Assembly: GCF_047675955.1 (NCBI RefSeq)
Contig: NC_132923.1
Location: forward strand, 90,269,137 to 90,333,136
Origin: Chlorocebus sabaeus
Taxonomy: Eukaryota > Chordata > Mammalia > Primates > Cercopithecidae
DNA length: 64,000 nucleotides
Direction: 5' to 3'
Each line of letters starts with the position of its first letter. Position 1 is the stretch's first letter. The notes under the pieces are model-generated. The model saw nothing but the letters and a program-made list of their open reading frames with translations. It was not told the origin of the DNA and did not search any database. A program made the position numbers and the translations under genes. Below are positions 1-11,577 of the stretch, piece by piece.

Positions 1-584
1 CGCCCAGCTGGCAGCCGGAGGGCCCTTTCCTCTTTCAGGGTGAAAAAAAAGGAAAGGACATTTTTGGTAGAAAAGTTCCCTGCTGCTCCCTGGGAATCCC
101 CGGTGGCCGGATAGACTACGGGATATCCCAGAGGAAGCCGAAAGCCATCCCCCACCCCCTCCACCCTGCCCCCAGCACAATGCTGTGAGGCTCTCCCACG
201 CTGCACCAGCTGGCCAAGGGGGCTCCTAGAGGTCATCTTGTCCAAGCCCCTGTCTGCTGGTGGGCCTGCAGGGAGCCTCTGCTACCTCTGTCGTGACTAA
301 CAGCAAGTCCAAGGGGCACCTGTTTAGAGCCCAGGCCCAGCTCTGCAATGAAAGCAGAAAAGAGACAAATAAGATGGGAGGGCTGTGGGGCTTAGCAAGG
401 GGGACTAATGTAGCCTGGAAAGAGGGCGGGGCACTGGACCTAGGGGTTGAGGATTTAGATTCCCAGGCGGGATGCAGAGGTTGAGCAAAGTCTGAGAGGT
501 GACAGGGAAATGATGAATTGGGAAGTCAGACTCCAGATGATAAGGCCCTGACCGCCAGCTCCCCCATGCCCTTATCCCTGGCAG
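1..584 (+). other. MOB3C: MOB3C upstream / first-intron sequence
   Basis: No coding exon is recognisable here. The stretch ends in a pyrimidine tract and AG (583-584) that serves as splice acceptor for the first coding exon, so at least its right part is the intron following a non-coding first exon that lies outside or at the left edge of the window. Short open frames here have no recognisable product. Confidence 0.5.
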
Positions 585-1052
585 GGTATCCTCAGGTCTG
601 AGCCCCTGGACAGCAGCCCCAGGCCCAGCTGGCCATGGCCCTGTGCCTGAAGCAGGTGTTCGCCAAGGACAAGACGTTCCGGCCGCGGAAGCGCTTTGAG
701 CCGGGCACACAGCGCTTTGAGCTGTACAAGAAGGCACAGGCCTCTCTCAAGTCGGGCCTGGACCTGCGCAGTGTGGTGAGGCTGCCACCCGGGGAGAACA
801 TCGACGACTGGATCGCTGTGCATGTGGTGGACTTCTTCAACCGCATCAACCTCATCTACGGTACCATGGCCGAGCGCTGCAGTGAGACCAGCTGCCCGGT
901 CATGGCCGGTGGGCCCCGCTACGAGTACCGCTGGCAAGATGAGCGCCAGTACCGGCGACCGGCCAAGCTCTCTGCGCCGCGCTATATGGCATTGCTCATG
1001 GACTGGATCGAAGGCCTCATCAACGACGAAGAGGTCTTTCCCACGCGTGTTG
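585..1052 (+). CDS. MOB3C: MOB3C first coding exon
   Basis: The exon begins after the AG at 583-584 with 50 nt of 5' UTR and then ATG at 635. It encodes residues 1-139 plus the first base of Gly140, including the zinc cysteines Cys82 and Cys87. The donor is tg|gtgagc at 1053. If unspliced, the frame would run on to about 1117. Confidence 0.95.
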
Positions 1053-4000
1053 GTGAGCGTCACCTGGTAGGGAGGGAGCCACTGGGAGCCTATTCCACAG
1101 ATGAGGATTTGGTTTGATATAGACACTCTGTGCAGGGTTGGGGGATGATTTTCATCCCCATTTTGTGGAAGAGGAAAGCGAGGTTGAAACAGGTTAAAAG
1201 TGTCTTGCTCAAGGTCAAGCATTTGACTAGGACTTCCTGACTCCCAATTTGGGGCCTTTCTTTTCCTTTCCTTCCTTTCCTTCCTTCCTTTCTTCTTTTC
1301 TTCTCTTTCTTCTTTTCTGAAATGGAGTTTCACTCTTTCGCCCAGTGGTGTGATCTCAGCTTATTGCAACCTCTGCCCCCGCCTCCCCCTCAACCGGGGT
1401 TCAAGCAATTCTGCTGCCTCAGCCTTCTGAGTAGCTGAGATTACAGGCACCCACCACCACGCCTGGATAATTTTTGTATTTTTAGTAGAAACAGGGTTTC
1501 ACCGTGTTGGCCAGGCTTATCTCGAACTCCGGACCTCAGGTGATCCACCCACTTCAGAGGGTTTTTCTTTTCTAAGGCATAAGTGGTCCCACCAAAGACC
1601 ACTCTGGCAAGACCACAGATGCTATGATTCTCAGAACCTTCCAGAACAGGTGCCCCGAGGTCATAGCTGATCTGACCTCCAGCCTCCCGGGGTTCCCTCT
1701 GACTCCTGGCCTCAGGAAAAGGAGGGAGTTGGTGGTTGGGTGGACCCTGATGGTATCATCACCTCAGATTGGGGCTCTGAGGGCAGAATTTTCCCTTGCC
1801 AGGCACAGGCTGTGGGGCCTTTTCTTATCTCAGCTGGGCAGCCTGGGTGGGTGACAGTAGGGAGGGGAGATGAGTGATGTCACCCAGGCACTGCTTACCC
1901 ACCCAAAGGCAGCAGGAGGGGGGTGTTGGTCCAGGAGCTGAGCAGGCATGACACTGTGTTCATCACACCGGCCCCACCTGTAGCCTGGCCCAGCCCCAAC
2001 CTGGAGCTCATCTCCACAGAGGCTGTGTGGCTCAGCGGTGGGTGGGGCAGGGTGGTCAAGCCCTGAGGGGAGAAGTCTGAATGCTGAAGGAAGCTGGGCT
2101 CTGAGTCACAATTCAATGCCCACGGCTCCTCCCCAGCCAGTGACCTGCCATTTCCTGCGCTGTCATGCCTAACAGTGAGCACCTTCATTTTACATAGGAG
2201 GAAACTGAGGCTACTGAGGGAACATGCACTGAACTGGGAGGAATTCCGAACTGGGGCTCAGGTCCGTGGGAGCTCAGGACGCCAAGTCTAGATGGGCAGG
2301 ATATGTCTGAGCGATCTGGGCTGGGCTGGAGGGTCTCAGAGGGAGGGAAGGCTTGATCCCACCTGGGAACGGTGAGGAAGAGGAGGGGGTCTACGGAGCT
2401 GGGGGGACCTGAATGTAGGTAGACTCATATTCCCTGCCGGCCATACCTCCCTGGGCCTGTGGGACTCCAGGTGTAGATGCCTAAAACCCTGGGTGACTGC
2501 CACACAGAGAAGAGGGCATAAGCCACCAAGATCTCTGCCTTGAGCAGGGGGGACTATGCAGAAACGGGGCCTTTCTTATGGGTCCCACATCTGTGAGGGT
2601 CGCTGCAGTGCAGTGCAAAGAGTGTTTGAATCCTGTCTCCATTCTGCACTGATTAATAGTTATGTGGCCTTGGGCTAGCAGCTTCACCTTTATAAGCACT
2701 TCTGTTTTATCATATCTAAAATGACAATCAGACACATAAAGCTAATTGTTCTAAGGATTAGAGCAAAAGGTGTGAAGGGCCCAGCACAGGACCTGGCTCA
2801 TAAATGGAAGGTTCTTCGTGTTGTGAAATATGTGAAGGAATGAAGGCTGTCGGAACTAATTCTTGCAGAATTCATCATTTCCAGGATTGGGGGTCTGAGG
2901 ACTTCTGTGTGAATGTTGAAAAGAGGAGGGACATGGGGTGGGGCTAGAGAGGGAGGTCAGGATGAGATCATGAAAGGCCTTGAGCAGCATCCTGCTGGGA
3001 AGTTAGGACTTAATCCTGAAGACCCAGGGATTCTTTTAAATGGATCCAGTTGTTGAACTCTCCTTGGAGTTGTATACCAGAGTGTGATGTGAGCATCTCT
3101 GCAATTGCACATATTTCTGGGGAGAGTTTAGGTCGTAACTTTTACCATAGTCTAAGAAGGGTTGGTCAGTGACCCCCACAAGTTTGCAAAGCCCTGCTTT
3201 AGGTGATGGGAAAATGTGGGAGATGATGTATATTCCAGCAGGGGAGAGCCACAGTCAGATTTGTGCTTCATTAAAAAGAAAAGTATGGCCAGGCACCGTG
3301 GTTCTTGCCTGTAATCCCAGCATTTAGGAGGCCAAGGCAGGTGGATCACTTGAGGTCAGGAGTTCCAGACCAGCCTGACCAACATGGAGAAATCCTGTCT
3401 CCACTAAAAATGGAAAATTAGCTGGGCATGATGGCACATGCCTGTAATCCCAGCTACTTGGGAGGCTGAGGCAAGATAATAGCTTGAAACCGGGAGGTGG
3501 AGGTTGTAGTGAGCTGAGATCGCGCCATTGCACTTCAGCCTGAGCAAGAGTGAAACATCAGAAAGAAAGAGAGAAAGAGAGGAAGGAAGGAAGGAAGGAA
3601 GGGAGGGAGGGAGGGAGGGAGGAGGAAGGAAGGAAGAGAAGGAGGGAAGAAGGGAAAGAAAAAGAGAGAGAAAGAAAAGAAAAGAAAGGAAAAGAAAAAA
3701 AGTGTGGGAGAAAGTCAAACCACTCTATTTCTCAAAGGGAAGTGTACTAAGAAGTATGCTGGGGAAAAAGCCATCCTGGTTGCCTGTGTGTGGGAGGGAA
3801 AAGTTGAACAGAGCTTTGGCACCAGGATACTGATCCCCTTCTTCTGCCCTCCTCTGCCCTCTAGGAGTTCCCTTCCCTAAGAACTTCCAGCAGGTCTGCA
3901 CCAAGATCCTGACCCGCCTTTTCCGAGTCTTTGTCCATGTCTACATCCACCACTTCGATAGCATCCTCAGCATGGGGGCAGAGGCGCACGTCAACACCTG

Positions 4001-4415
4001 CTACAAGCACTTCTACTACTTCATCCGCGAGTTCAGTCTGGTGGACCAGCGGGAGCTGGAGCCACTGGTGAGGCCAAGCCCTACCACCCTCCCCTACCAA
4101 GGCTAGCCTCTGAGTTTTCATGTCCAAAAGCTGCCTGCTTTAAGTAATTCCAATGCCCAAGTAGATAAATTAGGGAAGGCAATTCATTTAACTGTGAATT
4201 ATCTACTTCAATAGAGAATTCTTTCAAGTGTCGGTTTACAAACCCAGATCTGCAGCCTAAGAGTTGGGGTTGCTGGGGGAATGGGCCAGGCTCAGACAGA
4301 AGAGCAGCTAGGCCCTATGGTTTGGGAAGGGATTGCCTAGTAGGCTGAGCTCTGACTGACCCTTCCCTACCTTGTGTCTCTACAGAGGGAGATGACAGAG
4401 CGGATCTGCCACTGA
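635..4415 (+). CDS. MOB3C: MOB kinase activator 3C, complete spliced CDS
   Basis: The CDS is the join of 635-1052, 3865-4067 and 4386-4415, 651 nt encoding 216 residues plus TGA, the usual length for a MOB3 protein. All splice sites are GT..AG and phases agree (G|GA at the first junction, codon boundary at the second). The start ATG has a strong context (GCCATGG). MOB proteins are small globular zinc-binding adaptors that in other subfamilies (MOB1, MOB2) activate NDR/LATS kinases; MOB3 members are not established LATS activators, so the exact partner is uncertain. The zinc ligands expected from MOB1 are visible as Cys82-x4-Cys87 and His164-x4-His169. No signal peptide or membrane segment; expected cytosolic/nuclear. 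The protein appears identical to the human one as I remember it, implying strong constraint. Identification is confident from the whole protein. Confidence 0.96.
1256..1556 (-). repeat. Alu (5'-truncated) with CT-rich tail
   Basis: Antisense Alu sequence from about 1317, preceded by a degenerate TTCC/TCTT tract that is its decayed A-tail read on this strand. It ends early at about 1556. Confidence 0.85.
2605..2822 (+). repeat. MIR remnant
   Basis: Decayed MIR consensus: 'gtggccttgggc' core followed by 'ctaaaatgacaat' and 'cccagcacaggacctggctc'. Confidence 0.6.
3287..3703 (+). repeat. Alu with expanded GGAA/GAAA purine tail
   Basis: A full sense Alu body (3287-3563) is followed by about 140 nt of almost uninterrupted purines, mostly GGAA, GGGA and GAAA units. 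Confidence 0.9.
3865..4067 (+). CDS. MOB3C: MOB3C second coding exon
   Basis: This 203-nt exon encodes the end of Gly140 through Leu207. It contains the second zinc pair, His164-x4-His169, and the C-terminal helices of the MOB fold. It is bounded by ctctag and ctg|gtgagg. Confidence 0.95.
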
Positions 4416-6338
4416 GCCCAGGTCTGGACTTTTTTGGCCATCAGATGGACAATCTGAACACAGGATGATAGCTGGCAGAGGGGACCCCCAGGAGCCTGAA
4501 GGACTCTGAAGGCACTGGAACCACTCCACACACCCAAAGCCTCTGGACTTCTGGTTCTCAGGAGTCTGCCTACCTGTCGCCCTGACCGCTTGTGGATGGA
4601 GAAGGGGAGAGCATCTAGGCGGGCAAACAGAAGGGAAGTAGAGTTAAACCTCTGGCATGAAGTGTGGGAGTAGGGTAGGCTAGGGGGTTTCTTCTTGACA
4701 CTTGACCCTTCCATGCTGGTTCCCAAGCCTATTGGAGGAATGTGGGTGTGGCCAAGGTGATGGCAAGAAAGGTGCAAGAGGGTGAGCAGTCTGCCTGTGA
4801 GTGAGCACAGATGCCGGGGTGTGTGCGTGTGTGATTTTCACTGTGGGGTGTGTCTGTGAGAGCTAGCTGCCTTACCCCTCCTTGGCACATAGTAGGCCTT
4901 CCATAAACGTTGGATGGATGGATAAATAGATTGGGACCATCAGACCATGGGACCATCAGACCACGGCCACTGTAGGAGTGATGACAGCTCAGCGTCCCCA
5001 CTCAGTATATCTGACCATGTGACTAAGTGCCCAACATGTGGTTGTAGATGTTGCTCTACATTCAAACCTTCCAGGCTACATTCTTCCATCAGCATGAGTC
5101 CTGGAGAGCTGGGGGAAGGCAGGAAGAGGAGCCTTGCCTTGAGTTCCTAAACCCTGACCCACCGCAGACACAGGCTCCGATTCTCTTACCCAGAGATGCC
5201 TATGAGCTGACATTATACTCATCCCTCTGCCTCCAAGAAGGCCTGTATTATAGGTAGCCTGGGGGTTGGAGATGATCCCTCAAGTACACAAAGGTCCCCT
5301 GGCCCTTCATCTGGGAATCATATACTCCAGTCTAGCTCCCAGAATCTACAGATCTGGCTCCTCGGATCTGAAGCCCAGCACAAAATAATCCCCCAGTCCA
5401 AGGAGCTTGTGGAACTTCAACTGGGAACTTTGGAGTCTTCTCTCCCATCCCAGGACATTGAGGATATAGTTGGTGAATGGACTCTTCCAGGTATGGAGAT
5501 CCTCCATCCTAAAACTACCTGTCTCCTTCCCAGCCATCCCACAGGCACTCCAGACAGTTGGATCTCAGAGCACAGCTATCCACAGGGAGACCAGGATGTT
5601 CATTCAGCACTCCATTACTCAGTACCTCCATATCCAGCCTATGCTCAGCCCCACAGGTGGGGAAACAGAGGCAGGAACAGGGTTCTGCCCTCTCAGAGCC
5701 TCCACTCTGGGAGGCCAGAATGGAAAGCCAGAAGGGACCTGAGAATCGTCCAGTCTGTCTCAATGTACATACAAGGAAACTGAAGCCAGGAGAAGAAGAG
5801 GGAGAAACTGTCCAAGACCTCACAGGGAGGCGTTCACAGAGCTGGAGAAACCAGGGATCCTGACCCATCTATTGCTACACAGAGATGCACATGGAAAGAG
5901 AGTTTAACAGACCTTCTCTAGGACATAACTGTTTCTGCTTTGAGCAATAATTTCTAACCTGATGCCAACATGCCCCACTGCCCATGGGTTGGCTGGGGTT
6001 GTTTCCTGAGCCAAGCATCCAATATCATGCCCCACTAAATGGCCTAGAAGCTGCCTGCACTTTGGGGAAACAGATGGAGCTCTTGGGGCCAGCCAGCTGG
6101 GCCTGGGACTTCTGCCTCTACCGCCTCCAGAGTGGCCTGGCAGCTTTGCCGGAGGCTGTGGAGCGAGGGTAGTAGGAGCTTTCCCCAGAGTGCTGTGACT
6201 TGCATGATGGATTCTAGGCTGTGGCGAGGGCTGATTTCTGGGATGAGGGGAGGGTGGGAAAATGTATTTTTATGAAACAGAGGGAAGACTTTATTGTTGT
6301 TATTTTTGGTAAAATAAAAGGCAAACTAAAGCAGCCAC
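4386..6338 (+). CDS. MOB3C: MOB3C terminal exon (last 9 codons, stop, 3' UTR)
   Basis: The exon begins after tctacag at 4385 with codons for REMTERICH and stops at TGA 4413-4415. The rest, about 1.9 kb, is 3' UTR up to the AATAAA at 6313. The UTR includes an L2/MIR-like tail near 4870-4925. The 3' end is inferred from the polyadenylation signal; the coding part is certain. Confidence 0.85.
6313..6318 (+). terminator. MOB3C: Polyadenylation signal of MOB3C
   Basis: A canonical AATAAA follows a U-rich stretch (6290-6310) and is followed within 30 nt by a G/T-rich element (about 6341-6360). The implied mRNA length fits a MOB3C transcript of nearly 3 kb. Confidence 0.75.
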
Positions 6339-6339
6339 T

Positions 6340-9180
6340 GGTGGGAAGCGGTGATCTGGGTGCCACATGGCTCTTGGCAGACCATGGAAGGAACTGAGCC
6401 AGAATGGGGCTGGGAAGGCTTTTTGTCCTGAGATACTGGACCATGTGGAGGGCTGGCTGGTGTGGTCATGTCTGGCCTAGCTCTCTAGGGTGGGGACACC
6501 AAGATTCTCCTGGGGCTCTGGGAATTCTAGACCAGGCTAGACTGGGACACTTGGGGTGGAGAAGGCTGGCCCTTGCCTTCCAGGAACTCAGTCTGATAGG
6601 AATCGTTCCTTGTTTCATCTCAGGTTGCCTGGCATTGGCTCTTCTCACTCCACTCCCTTAATCTAGGTGGTTTTTTTGAGGTAATGGATAAAAGGACAGA
6701 GTGGAAATACAATCCCAACACTAATTACAGGACAGGGGGCCATCCTGAAGAGGAAGATACTTGTTGCTGGCTGGAGCTACAGTGGGGGTGGCAGGACACG
6801 GGCCTGACTCCTGAGCTTACTCCCCAGAAGACACTTGCATCTGTTTTCTCAGGTCTTGCTGTCATTCCACTGCCTCTAACCCACAAGCTGCCTGGACAGG
6901 AATTAAAAAGCATCTTGGTTCTTAAGTATCACGAAAGGCCCACCTAGAGCTCTTGCCTCTTCCTGCAAAGGAGCCAGCCTGGCTTTGTGCAGAGGCTCTC
7001 CTGGGCGGCAGAGGCGTAGGTTGTAGTCCCAGCCCAGCTCCTGAAGTTCCATTGCAAGCCCATTCCCCCTCTAGACCCCAATTCCCCATCTATTTTGTTA
7101 TCAGTGATGGGAGTGAAGGACTGATTGATCTCAGCTCCTTCATTACATAGTCTATGAATCATTCACAGTCATCATAATAGCTAACGTTCATTATGTATCA
7201 GGTACATTTCTAAGTGCTTGATATATAATAGCTTGTTGAATCAAGTGTGTCTTTGGCCAGCTGTCTTGCTTCCCTTCCAGCCCCCAATATCCCCCCCTTT
7301 ATTCACTCTAGAATCTGGAAGGCCCTCCATTCTGCTGCCTCTTCCTCTGGCTCACCACAGGAGCCCAATCCCAGCATTCTAAAAGGGTGCTGTTTGCACA
7401 CCTCCTATGACAGATCGCCCACTACCTCCTCAGTCACTGGACAGCTCAGACTGTTACAAGGCCCATGCTTTGGGTTCACAGTCATTTTGAAATATGACCA
7501 TGGCAGTGAGAGTAGATTTATCTTAGAACTCTGTGACCCAAGACCTGCCCCTTACATGGGAATATCTGTAAATACATCAGGAAGCTGACACAAAATTTCT
7601 TTGAGAGATTCACAGAGGGATGCTTAAAGAAGAATAGACAGAAAGGAAGAGAGGGGAAAAGAAAGAGATGGGGCCTCAACGTTGCAGAGAAAAGAACACA
7701 CTCCCATGGGGCAAAACCTGGTAACAAAGGGTCCTGGGAGAGGTAACATATTGGGAGTGGCAGCTTGGTTGAGAAGTCAGGCTGGGCTTTGTTTTCCTGT
7801 TGGCTCAAGATCCATAACAAAGCTGGGCATAGTGGCTCTTGCCTGTAATCCCAGCACTTTGGGATGCCAAGGTGGGAGGATCATTGAGCTCAGGAGTGCG
7901 AGACCAGCCTGGGCAACATGGCAAAACCCTGCCTCTAAAAAAAAACACTGCAAAAATTAGCCAGCCATGGTAGTGCATGCCCGTAGTCCCAGCTACTCGG
8001 GAGGCTGAAGCAGGAGGATCACTTGAGCTCAAGAAGCAGAGGTTGCAGTGAGCAAAGATGGTGCCACTGCACTCCAGCCTGGGGAACACAGCGAGACCCT
8101 GTCTCAAAAAAAAAAAAAAAAAAAAATTCCATAACAATATTTGGAGCAGGGACCTAGATAGTAAGCCATCCTCTCCAGCCTAGGGCAGAGCATCCACCTA
8201 TTGAGTAAAGGATGCTGCATCACCCCCGGCTCCCATAAACACTGTAGCCTCTGAGGTTTCCTGTTGCCACTCTCCTCCCCACCCCACAGCAAGCTGTGGA
8301 ATATGTGGTGAAATGAGCCACAGGCATGACTAGAGCTCCACCTGCTTTGGGAGAGCCCTCCTTTATCTGAGCACCTCCAGAGTCCTCAAAGATCTTAACT
8401 GAACTTGGTTGCCATGTGAGGGGCATAGCAACTTTGAGAACCTGGAACGTAGGTTCTGAGTCTCTTAAGCTGTTGAGACAGGGAACAGGGAAGGGAACAG
8501 GCAAGCAGGGCCTCTGAAGACTTGAAACTTGGGTGGGCCTCCATGGAAGGTGATGAGTGGGAGAAGTCAGGATACATAGGGGCCCTCAGGTTGGGCCGCA
8601 GGATTCCAGAAGGGAGTGAACACAGAAGCTTGATCTTCCTCCTCTCCAGCCTTCACCCAGATTGGGAAATCTAGCAAAGTTCTGAATGTTCGCTAATATT
8701 CCCAATCGGGACAGCCCTGACAAGACAGGGAACAAAATGTTTGTCAGGTGGATGATGGAAAGCAAACCCTGGAGCTCTTTAACTAGCCTCGCTTACCAAA
8801 TCCTCACAATAATCCTGAGACAGGCGGAGAAGGCATGTTTACCTCCATCACTCAGAGTCAGCACCTGAATTAAATCCCAGTCCACACTCTCATCCTTTCT
8901 CATCGCAGCTGCAGACTTGGGAAGGGGATGTGGGGAGGCTGGTTGAGGCATTAACCCATTTACAATTGTTTTTCCCCAATAAATGAACTTTTAAAAGTTT
9001 TAAAAATTTTGAGCTACTGGGGATAATGTACTCAAGGAGAAACTCTTATGGTGAAATTCTAGGCACTCAGACCTTTAAATAAATTGTGCAGAATTGGCCC
9101 CCGTTTTAGAAAAGACTAGCAGCGTTTCCCCACATATAAAAGGCATTTTAAAATTCCTTCCTGGCCTGCAGAAGCGCTCA
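6340..9180. other. Intergenic region MOB3C-MKNK1
   Basis: No gene is recognised. The region contains one full-length Alu (7821-8126) with a clear target-site duplication, and otherwise non-repetitive sequence of modest GC that rises sharply after 9180. Confidence 0.7.
7821..8126 (+). repeat. Alu with target-site duplication
   Basis: Full-length sense Alu with a 21-nt A-tail. The 10-nt duplication tccataacaa flanks it at 7811-7820 and 8128-8137. Confidence 0.95.
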
Positions 9181-9780
9181 GTGCATGTTAATTACACCTG
9201 CCGCACGCAGCCTCCTTCGTTCCCGGGCTTCTCCAACCTCCGTTCGGAAAAGAAAGCGCCAGAGGAGCTAAGCCCCACCCACTTGCGAGTAATCTCCCCT
9301 CTCCCCGCCTCTTCTCTGTCACGCCTGCGCAGTTCGCTCAGCTCGAGTGCCCTTCCCCCAGGGGGCCCCGCGTAGCCATCAGGGCACAGGCGCAGCTCCG
9401 CCCCCTCACGCCCCTCTCTGGTCGGGCCCACCTCCTGGATCTAGCACCGCCTCTTCCGCGTTCTCGGAGGAGCGATCAGCAGGTAGGGGTGCGCGCGACC
9501 GCTCCCCGGCGGGAGCCAGCGAAGGTAAAAGCGAGACCTGCGAGGTATTCCTCCGAGCTAAGCGGGGCCGGGGTCTGTGAGTTCGTGTGCCCGGAAGGGG
9601 GCAGTCAGGGCCTTCACGGCGGCCCGAGGTCACGACCCGATTCAGCTGCGGAGGGACAGCCTAAGGGGACGCTTTTCAGGACTGTCTCGAGCTGTCTACG
9701 ACCTGCCGGGGCTCCGTCTGTGCCTGGGGTAGGGGCGCGGCCGGTGTCCGAGATGGCGCTTACTCTGTGGCCCGTTTGAG
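9180..9780 (+). promoter_or_regulatory. MKNK1: CpG-dense TATA-less promoter of MKNK1
   Basis: CpG dinucleotides are frequent here and rare on both sides, the pattern of an unmethylated promoter island. Visible motifs include an NRF1-like CGCCTGCGCA near 9323, a GC box CCGCCCC near 9399, an ETS-type CCGGAAG near 9591 and a YY1-like GAGATGGCG near 9750. There is no TATA box. It sits 3 kb past the MOB3C poly(A) site and just upstream of the first MKNK1 exon, so it most likely drives MKNK1. The motif calls are by eye. Confidence 0.75.
9430..9482 (+). other. MKNK1: MKNK1 first exon (5' UTR), approximate 5' edge
   Basis: A non-coding first exon is inferred from the donor cagcag|gtaggg at 9483 inside the CpG island; a second usable donor, gcgaag|gtaaaa, lies at 9525. 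The 5' edge cannot be read from sequence and the start given is approximate. Confidence 0.5.
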
Positions 9781-10950
9781 ACTCAGTCTCTCTCTGGGAT
9801 CAGGACCGAGGCTATGGCTGGGCACAGGGCTCAGGCAGTCCAGTGTCATGAATAGTTTTTCACGTGAGGAATTTGAGAAATCTGTGTACTGCGTTATTTT
9901 TAAATTAATTGTTTTCGTTTATTTTCAGTATGTGAAGGCTCCTGCCTGTGTGGGTGGCTGTCCACAGGGAAAGGTAATAAGAGTGTCAGGTGTGCACCCT
10001 GTCTTCCTAGAGAGCTCCAAGCTCCCTGTCAGTGGCAGATCAGAGGCAGGCAGGCTCACAGGAATGAAGTGTTGTTAGAAGTGCTCAACTTCAGGGTCAG
10101 GGAGTCCTGGGTTCAGATCTCATCTCTTCCACCTCTTAGCTGTGTGTCCTGGGGCAAGTCCGCTTCCCCTCACAGAGCTTCACGTTCTTCCCTAGGAAAT
10201 GGCCATAATAGGGTCCATTGTGAAAGTTGAATAGGATTATATGGAAGTCACCTAGTATGGCACCTGTTATGTAATGGGTGCTGAATACATGGTAGCTGTG
10301 ATTTCTAGGAGCTCAGTCATTTTGGATTGGGGTACTTTAGAAAGGCTCTGAGAGAAGAGTTGATGTGACCTGGGCCTTGAAGCCTCAGTGGGATTTACAG
10401 ATGGAACTGACCCTGCAGAATGGAAAGGGCACCACTGTCCATATGCCAGGCACATGCTGGACAGTAGGTGTAGTGTCTCACTGGATCACCACCCATCAGC
10501 CGGGTGATTTCAGCTCACTCTCCTTAGCTTCAGCCCTTCATTAGAGGGCTGCTGGAAGTGATGTGAAGAGGAAATCTAGGGTTGGGTTTTATATGGAACT
10601 GAGCCAGCTAGAGGCTTTGGTGCCCCCTCTGCTCCCACCTCAACGCTTCTCTGTCTGTAATCCAGAGAGTTGGTCAGGAGTTCTGTTACTCTGGTATTTT
10701 GCAGATATTGACAGTTGTGGGGGATGGCAGCTCAGATTGCATGAAGCCAAGCCATAGGAGAGGGAAGCTCTGTGAGCAGGAGCTGTCAGACCCCAGCATG
10801 TGTTTAGGAAGTGCATGTGGTCTCCTGTAATGTGGTCCCAGAGTAATTTAATTACTTGGTTCCTTTTGCATCATCTTCATGGGTGCCCCTGCGCTCTTCC
10901 TGAGACACTGCTTGGAAACCTTGGTGGGCGTCATTGCTTACTGTATAGAG

Positions 10951-11150
10951 CAGTGGTGTCCAATCTTTTGGCTTCCCTGGGCCACATTGGAAGAATTGTC
11001 TTGGGCCACCCATAAAATACGCTAACACTAACAATAGCTGATGAGCTTTTTTAAAAATTGCAAAAAAAAATCTCAGTGTTTTAAGAACATTTACGAATTT
11101 GTGTTGGACCACATTCAAAGCCATCCAGGCCCGTGGGTTGGACAAGCTTG
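10951..11150. mobile_element. hAT-type DNA transposon fossil (non-autonomous)
   Basis: A 200-bp element with imperfect inverted ends (cagtggtgtccaa and the complement of ttggacaagcttg) and a degenerate 8-bp duplication, gtatagag / atgtagag. No coding capacity. Confidence 0.65.
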
Positions 11151-11288
11151 ATGTAGAGTTTGGACTCCAGCCTCAGACAAGTTCCTCCACCATTTGTTCC
11201 CAAACTTCTCCCCTCCCTGTTTCCCTTGGTTTTCCCAAACCTGCAACCTGTGGTCCAGTCAAAATAAACTAGTTGTCTCCATTTCTCC

Positions 11289-11577
11289 TTTTTTTGAGAT
11301 GGAGTCTCACTTTGTTACCCAGGCTGGAGTGCAGCGGTGTGATCTCGGCTCACTGCAACCTCTGCTTCCCAGGTTCAAGCGATTCTCCTGCCTCAGCCTC
11401 CTGAGTAGCTGGGATTACAGGCATGAACCACCACACCTGGCTAATTTTTGTATTTTTAGTAGAGATGGGGTTTCGCCATGTTGGCCAGGCTGGTTTCAAA
11501 CTTCTGACCTCAGGTGATCTGCCTGCCTGTGCCTCCCAAAGTGCTGGGATTACAGGTGTGAGCCACCGTGCCCGGCC
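11289..11577 (-). repeat. Alu
   Basis: Full-length antisense Alu with a very short T-tail, ending at gcccggcc. Confidence 0.95.

Larger units (their letters stand above)
1053..3864 (+). other. MOB3C: MOB3C intron between coding exons 1 and 2
   Basis: This 2.8 kb intron holds a polypyrimidine tract and antisense Alu (1256-1556), a MIR remnant (about 2605-2822) and a sense Alu with a long purine tail (3287-3703). No further exon is evident. The acceptor is ctctag at 3859-3864. Confidence 0.85.

Noticed and set aside
572..1333. 253-codon open frame antisense to MOB3C exon 1
   Set aside because: It is the shadow of a GC-rich coding exon and ends in a Lys/Glu tract translated from the polypyrimidine repeat.
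7821..8126. tRNA/7SL-type RNA gene
   Set aside because: Pol III box-like motifs here are those of ordinary Alu elements; no cloverleaf tRNA was found.
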